64,000 bases of DNA from Rhizoclosmatium globosum (Eukaryota; Chytridiomycota; Chytridiomycetes; Chytridiales; Chytriomycetaceae), in the NCBI GenBank assembly GCA_002104985.1, contig MCGO01000060.1, positions 62,001 through 126,000 of the forward strand, written 5' to 3'. A model generated the notes under the pieces. The model was not told the origin of the DNA. It did not search any database and was given only the letters and a program-made list of their open reading frames with translations. A program made the translations under genes and the position numbers. Shown in pieces: positions 56,090 through 64,000 of this stretch. Position 1 is the first letter of the stretch, and the number at the start of each line of letters is the position of its first letter.

Positions 56090-57902
56090 ATGGCTGAGAA
56101 GGACTTGAAGCAGTACGAAGAGGGAATCGACGGCGTCTTGCCAAAGGTGCGTAAACAAGAACTTAATCATTAATTAATTAAGTTGCTGACGCCTCCTTTG
56201 CTACAGGCCTCCGAATTTGATGGATTGGACCTTACCCCCAACGAGCTCAGACTCAAGAAGCTCGAGATTGAGATGAACGCTCACATCGATGCTAAGATCA
56301 TGCAAAACCCAGACAAGATGCCAACTGCCGTTTGGTTTGTGAGTAGCGGCTTCAACAAAAAACGGTGATTGGTTACTAATTGCTATCACATTGATATCAC
56401 AGATCATTCCAAACGAATTGGGAGAGCGTTTCTGTTACTACGGTCTCACCCCAATCTTGAAGAACTTCTTGAAGTACCAGCTTGGATACCTTGCTAAGGT
56501 TGATGCAAACTTCATGTACCACATCTTCCAGGGTCTCTGTTACTACACTCCTATTCTGGGATCCATCATTTCTGACTCTTACCTCGACAAGTTCAAGACC
56601 ATCACCATCCTTTCCTCCCTCTACACTTTCGGATTCCTTCTTTTGACAATCACCTCGTGGCCAACCATCATGGGTGTTGAGACTACTCACCTTAGCAGAG
56701 TTGGACCTCTCCTCGCTCTCCTCTGTATTTGTTTCGGAACTGGAGGAATCAAGCCATGTGTTTCCGCCCACGGAGGAGACCAGTTCTTGGACGTCCAGAA
56801 GTACGGTCTCCAGAAGTTCTACAACTACTTCTACATGGCTATTAACACTGGTGCCCTTGTTGCTTCGTACGCTTCCCCAGCTATCCAGAAGAAGGAGTTC
56901 TTCACCTTCCCAAATGATACTCTCGCTCTCTGGGCAGCTGCCCACGTTCAGCCAACTGGTAACGGATACCCACAGGCTTTCTTGATGCTCACTTGTTTCA
57001 TGGCTTGCGCTGTCGGTGTTTTCGTTTTCGGATTCAAGTACTACCGTGTCGTTCCACCAAAGGGTACCTTCATTCTCACTGATATTTTCAAGACTGCTTT
57101 CGCTTACTTGGGTAACCGTTCCAAGATGAGCTCTGAGGAGGCTTACAAGAAGACTTGCGAGACCCACACTGAAGGTTCCGTTGTTGAGATGATGGATCTT
57201 GGAAAGGTTATTGCTGCTATTTGGCCAGCTCCAATTTTCTGGATGGCTTTCAACCAGAACGGTACTGTCTGGCAAGATCTTGGTGACCAGATGGCTGTTC
57301 CATTTGGAGGAGACAAGGTGACTTCATTCTTCGACTCTGAAACTGTCAACAACATCTGGAACCCATTCTTCATTATCATCCTTGCCCCAATCTTCGCCAA
57401 CTGGTTGTTCCCATTCATTGACAAGAAGTTCGGTGCTGAGAAGTTTGGTTTGATGCAGCGTATGATTGCCGGTCAGTTTGTTGCCGGACTTACCTTCATC
57501 CTTGCTGCTATTATTCAGAAGAACGTCAACGCCAACTGTTACGATGGTGCCGCAATCGATATATGCCAGTCTTCCACCTCCATCGGATGGCAGGTTCTCA
57601 TGTACTTCTTCATCACCTTCTCTGAATGTCTCTTCTCCATTTCTGGTCTCAACTTCACTTACATTGAAGTCGGAAAGCGTACCAAGTCCTTCTGTGCCGC
57701 CTTGTGGTTGTTCACTGTCGGAACTGGATCCTTCTTGACCTCTGCTTTGCTTGAAGGTACTTTGGGAGCTGATAATACTACATGGACCCGTGAGACCTTC
57801 TTCTACTTGGTTGCAGGTCTCTGTTTCGCTTCTGCTATTGTTCAGTACCTTATTTCCAGATGGTACGTTCCAAAGGCATTGCGTCCAACTGCCCACTTGT
57901 AA
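56090..57902 (+). CDS. POT/PTR2 proton-coupled di/tripeptide transporter
   Basis: Three exons (56090-56146, 56207-56338, 56403-57902) give 562 residues with about twelve membrane helices. The first helix has ELGERFCYYG (ExxERFxYYG, proton and substrate coupling). FGTGGIKPCVSAHGGDQF is the family signature, followed by NYFYMAINTG. Later conserved loops are GDQMAVPFGGD, EVGKRTKSFCAALW and WYVPKALRP. The gene imports di- and tripeptides with protons at the plasma membrane. Codon choice is strongly biased (many GGT, GCT and AAG), which suggests high expression, in contrast to the degenerate copy at 445-2334. No frameshift. Confidence 0.88.
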
Positions 57903-58106
57903 GCTGGCTAATTCAGCCATTATTCTTGTATATTTTTGGGGGTCTAGAATAAACTACGTTTATGGGTTCAATCTTCTTTCTCTGTCTTTTCATAAGAACA
58001 TATCCACCAAACGCAATGTCTTTCTTCTCTTCCAAAAAAATAAAGAGACATCATCTTATAATGAAGAGGAGAGAGAGGGAATGTTGTTTGGAATAGTGTT
58101 TGTTTA

Positions 58107-59876
<1,770 letters not shown>

Positions 59877-59911
59877 GCTTCTTTATCAGAGAACAAACAA
59901 GATAACCAAAA

Positions 59912-60966
59912 TTAATGCTGTACTCGAGCCATATTGTTGATGTAAGTAGCCGCTGGTACTTTCTCTTCCTCCGTCAATCGCAAACCAAACTCCACATCCA
60001 AAATTCGAACCAACTGCTCATACGAATTGATGACTGCTTTGCAGTCAAGCTCTCTGTGGTCCTTCCCCTCACGTCGGCGAAATGTGGCTTCAGTGATTTC
60101 TGCACGTCCTCCTGTCTTCGTCACAACAGACAAAAGTAGTATGCTCTGCATAACATGCTTCTTTCCAGTTGTGATGTAATGGTTGAACATGTCGAAATCG
60201 GCAGGGCTATTAACTGTCAGAATATGAAGTGATAAACCAAAAGATCAACTCACCGATACGTTTCAAGTGTGAACGTCAACTGAGGCTGAAATCCATCAGC
60301 TACTGATTCCATCCCTTCAGCCAACGGCGCCCAGGGTGCACGCTTTAAAAATAACGTGAAATTCTTTCCCCATTCGAAAACTCCTTCTCGTAGCTGATAT
60401 TCCTCACCGCCAGCATTTTCAATTGTGATGCCGTCACGTAGAAGAATGGCTTGGCTGAGTCTGTGACGTCCAACATCAACCATATAAGTGCTGTCGCCAA
60501 TTTTGACAAATTTAACATATGTGCTGGAGGGGATAGAACATATTCGTTCAGCGCAGAGTTGTATTTTGTGGTTCGCGCCAAACCAATCGATGCTGTAAAC
60601 CCAAGTGCCTGCAGTGCGGCGTTCATGATAATGTTGTTCTGTCACGAATCTAATTATTTAGTTATCTATGAAGTGATAAAGACGGAAGGAAGGATACCTG
60701 ATAACAATATCCTCCTCGTTTCTGCGCACAACTTGATCGAACACTGTTTCAGTGGTAATTGGCCCTTCTTTCTGTAGGAAGCACAGCGCCAGATTCTCAA
60801 ACGGAATAGCACGGATATGGTTATGGATGAGTGTGTTGATTGTTTCGACTGACAGGTCTTGGCTGACAACATCGCCAGGTTTCAGGCCTATACGCACTAA
60901 GTAACGCTCAAGCTGGAACGCAGTGAGAGGTGCAAAACTATTGACTTGATTGTATCGAATGCCCAT
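59912..60966 (-). CDS. Arylamine N-acetyltransferase 1, two apparent frameshifts
   Basis: From MGIRYNQVN at 60966. The first exon holds ERYLVRIGL and IHNHIRAIPFENL. The catalytic Cys block RGGYCYQ appears only if one A is added near 60725. Exon 2 has NNIIMNAALQALGFTA and, after one more missing base near 60505, VKIGDSTYMVDVG with the Asp, then FLKRAPWAPL. Exon 3 carries FNHYITTGK and RREGKDHREL. The Cys-His-Asp triad transfers acetyl from acetyl-CoA to arylamines and hydrazines. Both breaks are single lost bases, so error or decay is open. Confidence 0.7.
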
Positions 60967-61052
60967 TACTCAGACTAGTTTAACCCGACTTGTTCCGGTG
61001 GTTCTTAGCTGATTTATAATAATCGATTACGAATCCAACGAATCACTCGATA

Positions 61053-62108
61053 TTACGAACCGAGCATCACTGACAATGCCCCATCCTTCTCTTCATCACT
61101 CAAAATTAGCCCAAACTCTTCATCCAAAATGCGTACAAACTGGTCCAATGTTGTAACCTCCTCTCGGCGACATATATCTCTGTAATCACCACTTTCGCGT
61201 CTCCGAAACACATTCCCAAGCATTTCCGCGCGTCCACCAGTTTTGGTGACAATCGCGAGAAAGAGCATGCTTTGCATCGCGTGTTCTTTCCAGTTGTGAC
61301 AAAGTGATTGAAAACCTGAAAGTCAGCGGGACTATGATAAAACATCTTTTAGCATCAGTTAAAAGTAACTTAATGAGCTCACCGATATCGTTCAAGCGTA
61401 AATAAGTGTTGTGGCCTGAATTCCTCGCCTACAGTGTCAACACCTCAGCAAGCTGTGCCAACGGCGCTCGTTTCAGCATCAACGTGTAATTAAACTGTGC
61501 GTTGAACAACCTTCGCGAAGCAGAAACTGATCATTCCAGCATTTTGAATCGTGCTCCCATCTGCTACTTTCATGGCTTGTGAGAACCGATGTCTCCGACG
61601 TCAATGACATATGTATCAATTACGTTACTCTCCATGCTGGAATCTCCACGAATATGAGCATATGCATGGGAGGTCGGACTGTATACGACTTTAAGTCCAC
61701 ATCTTGTAAAATTGGGCGACCCACTCCCGTGGATGTCTTGAAACCAGAGATCGGAGAGCAGACGTCATAATGATGTTATTCTGGGCGATAAACAATTATT
61801 GGCAAGTTTCGACGTGAATTGGCATAACACGAAACCTGATAACAGTACCCTCCACGCTTTGCCAGAACAACTTGATCAAATACGCCTTCAACAGTAATTG
61901 GACCCGGTTTTTGAAGAAACAAGAGCTCCAAGTTTTCAAATGGAATCACTCGGATGTGATGATGAATCAAAAGGTTCATAATCGTAAGAGATGGTTCCTT
62001 TCCAAGTGCAATAGCTGGATCGACGCCGATACGGTTTAGGTACAGCTCAAGTTGGCTTGGAGAGAGTGGATGGAAGTTATCCTCCGTGTTGAAGGTGAAT
62101 GACGTCAT
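61053..62108 (-). pseudogene. Arylamine N-acetyltransferase 2, middle exon heavily frameshifted
   Basis: The first exon (from 62108) is intact and includes HHHIRVIPFENLELLFLQK and the catalytic AKRGGYCYQ. The second exon (about 61400-61770) needs four or more single-base changes, plus one in the third exon, to connect NNIIMTSALRSL, MHMLIFVEI, TYVIDVGD, RFSQAMKVADGS and MLKRAPLAQLAE. The C-terminal exon (VTKTGGRAEMLGNVFRRRE) is recognisable, with a further break near 61283. The breaks are too many to be sure it is functional; this region also shows errors in its neighbours. Confidence 0.6.
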
Positions 62109-62322
62109 AGAATTCCAAGTTGTTTAAAACTTATTTATTCAGAAAAAAAATGTGATACATGCAAGTTTCGTTTACTCAGCTTGAGTCTCGTACAATGCAA
62201 TTCGCACCCAACTCTAGATACAACACACCTACAGCTCTTCCAATATCCTCCTTTTTTGGCGCGCATTCAACATATCTTACTCCAGGGACCGGTGGGGTGT
62301 CCAAACCCAAAGTCAAGCATAT

Positions 62323-62490
62323 TTATTCCAAAACTCTTGCAACATCTGCGTTTTCGCTTGGAGACATACTACACGACTCAAAGATGGAATAAATGATCTT
62401 GGATCGAATAGAGGCAAGTTTGTTGGACGCTTTGATGAGTTCTGTTTGGACTTCTCCAACTTGTTTGCGTAGACGTGTGGCTTCAAATTG
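62323..62490 (-). other. Possible coiled-coil exon between two NAT genes
   Basis: A heptad-like stretch (EATRLRKQVGEVQTELIKAS, about 55 residues) follows a plausible 3' splice site at 62493. No start exon was found. It may be part of an unrecognised small gene. Confidence 0.25.
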
Positions 62491-62549
62491 ACTATCCAAA
62501 AAACAGAAACAAACAATGAAGAAATGCGTAAGAGAAAACTGCTTTTTTG

Positions 62550-63545
62550 TCAAACAAAAGATAAAGGATTATTGATTGCAAGACAATACTTTTTCCTTGC
62601 ACCTTCCAACTCAACCTCTGTCAATTCTACACCATACTCTCTAGCCATCAGCTCCTTCAGCTGTCCAACAGTCTTGATTTCAACAACACACTCCAAATCA
62701 CGATTTGCTGCCCCTTCACGTCTTCGAAAGACCATATCCGTCACAGCAGTCCGTCCAAACGTTTTTGTGACATTTGACACAATGAATGTTGTTTGCAAGG
62801 TGTGACATGGGTTGGAACCAATGTAAACATTCATGGCTACATAATCTTGAGGTCTCCACTGTTCCATTCCAAATAATACAAGGAATAAATCCATCTGAAT
62901 CAGCACCATCTGGAAACGGGGCCCACGGTGCACGCTTGAACCATAAGGCAAAGTCTCCTTGACCCAACAAATCTGTACGTCTGATCTGATACGTTTCATC
63001 AGCTGCCGCATTCACAATCGCCCCGTCAACCACCTCGATGGCTTCAGACATTCTGTTGTTTCCCATATCCGCAAGATATGTTCGACCATTCAACTCGATA
63101 AGCAGAATAAGGTGTTGGGGAGGACCAAGATCGAATGCTTGCTGCATGGCATCCCAAGGAGTCACGCGTGCGATACCCGTTTTGACAGTGAATCCGATTG
63201 ATTTCAGAGCGGCAAAGAGGATGATGTTGTTCTGGTTGAATGGTTGTCAGATCAATGACAGATAAGCTATGATATGCTTACGTTGTAGCAGTAGCCTCCT
63301 CTTTTGCGGAAACGACTTCTTCGTAAATGTCATTGAATCCAAGGAGCTCGTCTTGTTTGTGAATAGGATTCTGGCCGTCTCGAATGGGATTGATTGTGCG
63401 TGATGAAAGAGAATGGCGTTGAGGCTGACAGATCAGCAGATATCGGAAGAGTAACGTTAAGGCCAATTCGATCGAGATAACCTTCAAGCTGAGTGCCAGA
63501 AAGACCAGGAAAACTGTTGATGGAGGTAAACGTTGATTTCGTCAT
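62550..63545 (-). CDS. Arylamine N-acetyltransferase 3, first exon frameshifted
   Basis: MTKSTFTSINSFPGL at 63545 begins the family N terminus (GYLDRIGLNV). The rest of exon 1 is scrambled by single-base losses, but AQSIPFE and GGYCYN can be traced in other frames. Exon 2 (about 62870-63233) is clean through IGFTVKTGIARVTPW, PPQHLILLIELNGRTYLADMG (the catalytic His and Asp) and FKRAPWAPFPDG. One further base shift separates it from VSNVTKTFGRTAVTDMVFRRRE, ending at 62550. It is the third tandem copy; NAT1-3 share orientation and exon layout. Confidence 0.6.
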
Positions 63546-63714
63546 ATAATTCTGAATCTTGAACGTGGTTTGGCTTTTGACATGGATGATTTGCCGTGAT
63601 TCACAGGAATCGTTCATCAATTTGGTGAATTATTTCAACCGCATTTCATTTCAAACGTTGAATATTTCTCTCGATATTGTCTACCATATTGTTGATGTGG
63701 TGAAGTGACCCAAA

Positions 63715-64000
63715 ATGTTCTCTGCAAAGGAGTTACAAGATCTTGAGATTGGCAACGCTATCTGCTACGGCATATTTGCTGAGTGGAACGGCTATCGATC
63801 GGCAGCCCAGATGCCGAATTACATGGTATTCGTTACAAGTCAGGCGAGATCAACATCTTCACCTACAAAGACGGCGAGCAACGCACCGTGGAAGAGATTA
63901 TCCAAACCTATTCTCAATCAATTGTCCCAAATTGTATGGTGGATTGGACCGTCAACTTCGAAAAGAAGCAGGCTTCCCTGCAATCACAGCTGTTGAATTC
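63715..64000 (+). CDS. Partial unrecognised gene at the right edge
   Basis: From the ATG at 63715, MFSAKELQDLEIGNAICYGI reads openly. After one shift near 63795, the text IRYKSGEINIFTYKDGEQRT and PNCMVDWTVNFEKKQAS continues to the edge. It has the look of a soluble protein. No domain was recognised, and the gene is cut by the window. Confidence 0.35.

Noticed and set aside
56397..57275. 292-residue minus-strand frame opposite the POT transporter
   Set aside because: A Ser/Glu/Val-rich antisense frame caused by strong codon bias on the plus strand.

Overview
The window reads as nuclear DNA from a fungus, probably an early-diverging one such as a chytrid (inference). Genes are split by many short GT...AG introns, mostly 35-80 bp, often with a CTAAC/CTGAC-like branch site. 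The gene set is fungal and generally eukaryotic: tuberin, CCT-eta, a Set3-like PHD/SET protein, Tex261/Svp26, a GH47 mannosidase, an acyl-CoA synthetase and Kex2-type secreted precursors. Two rhodopsin-like GPCRs and a kinase-homology/cyclase-like protein argue for a zoosporic lineage rather than Dikarya. No rRNA genes or CRISPR arrays were seen; there is one tRNA (Asn, GTT).

Layout. 0-5.5 kb: a frameshifted POT peptide transporter copy, an FMN-binding pyridoxamine-phosphate-oxidase-like gene, and a two-finger zinc protein with a broken relative. 5.8-14.8 kb: a secreted G8/beta-helix protein, an F-box/LRR protein and, head to head with it, the TSC2 (tuberin) homologue. 15.9-17.5 kb: an inverted second copy of the zinc-finger plus FMN-protein pair, the FMN copy having lost its ATG. 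17.5-18.7 kb: a 551-bp TA-flanked MITE and three repeats that can fold. 19-31 kb: SET methyltransferase, a gene-poor 2 kb, a mitochondrial carrier, CCT7 and the Set3-like gene; the last three carry many single-base frameshifts. 31.1-33.5 kb: four co-oriented small secreted precursors sharing a MQ[VI]S leader, three with dibasic-bounded repeats. 34.8-40.7 kb: two related class A-type GPCRs, a tRNA, a short-chain dehydrogenase and an acyl-CoA synthetase. 41-52 kb: a Helitron-like transposon with an apparently intact 1999-residue Rep-helicase, flanked by paralogous coiled-coil genes. 51.8-58 kb: Tex261/Svp26, a myristoylation-signal kinase-homology/cyclase-like protein and the intact POT transporter. 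58-63.5 kb: GH47 mannosidase and three tandem arylamine N-acetyltransferases, several with frameshifts.

Two observations stand out. First, the peptide-precursor cluster lies next to GPCR genes, which suggests a peptide-signalling module. Second, five introns inside the Helitron-like element, and three non-coding sites around it, share one TCCAATAA...TTATTGGA hairpin, which looks like an introner-like family. Exon coordinates were read by hand and may be off by a base or two where frameshifts occur.
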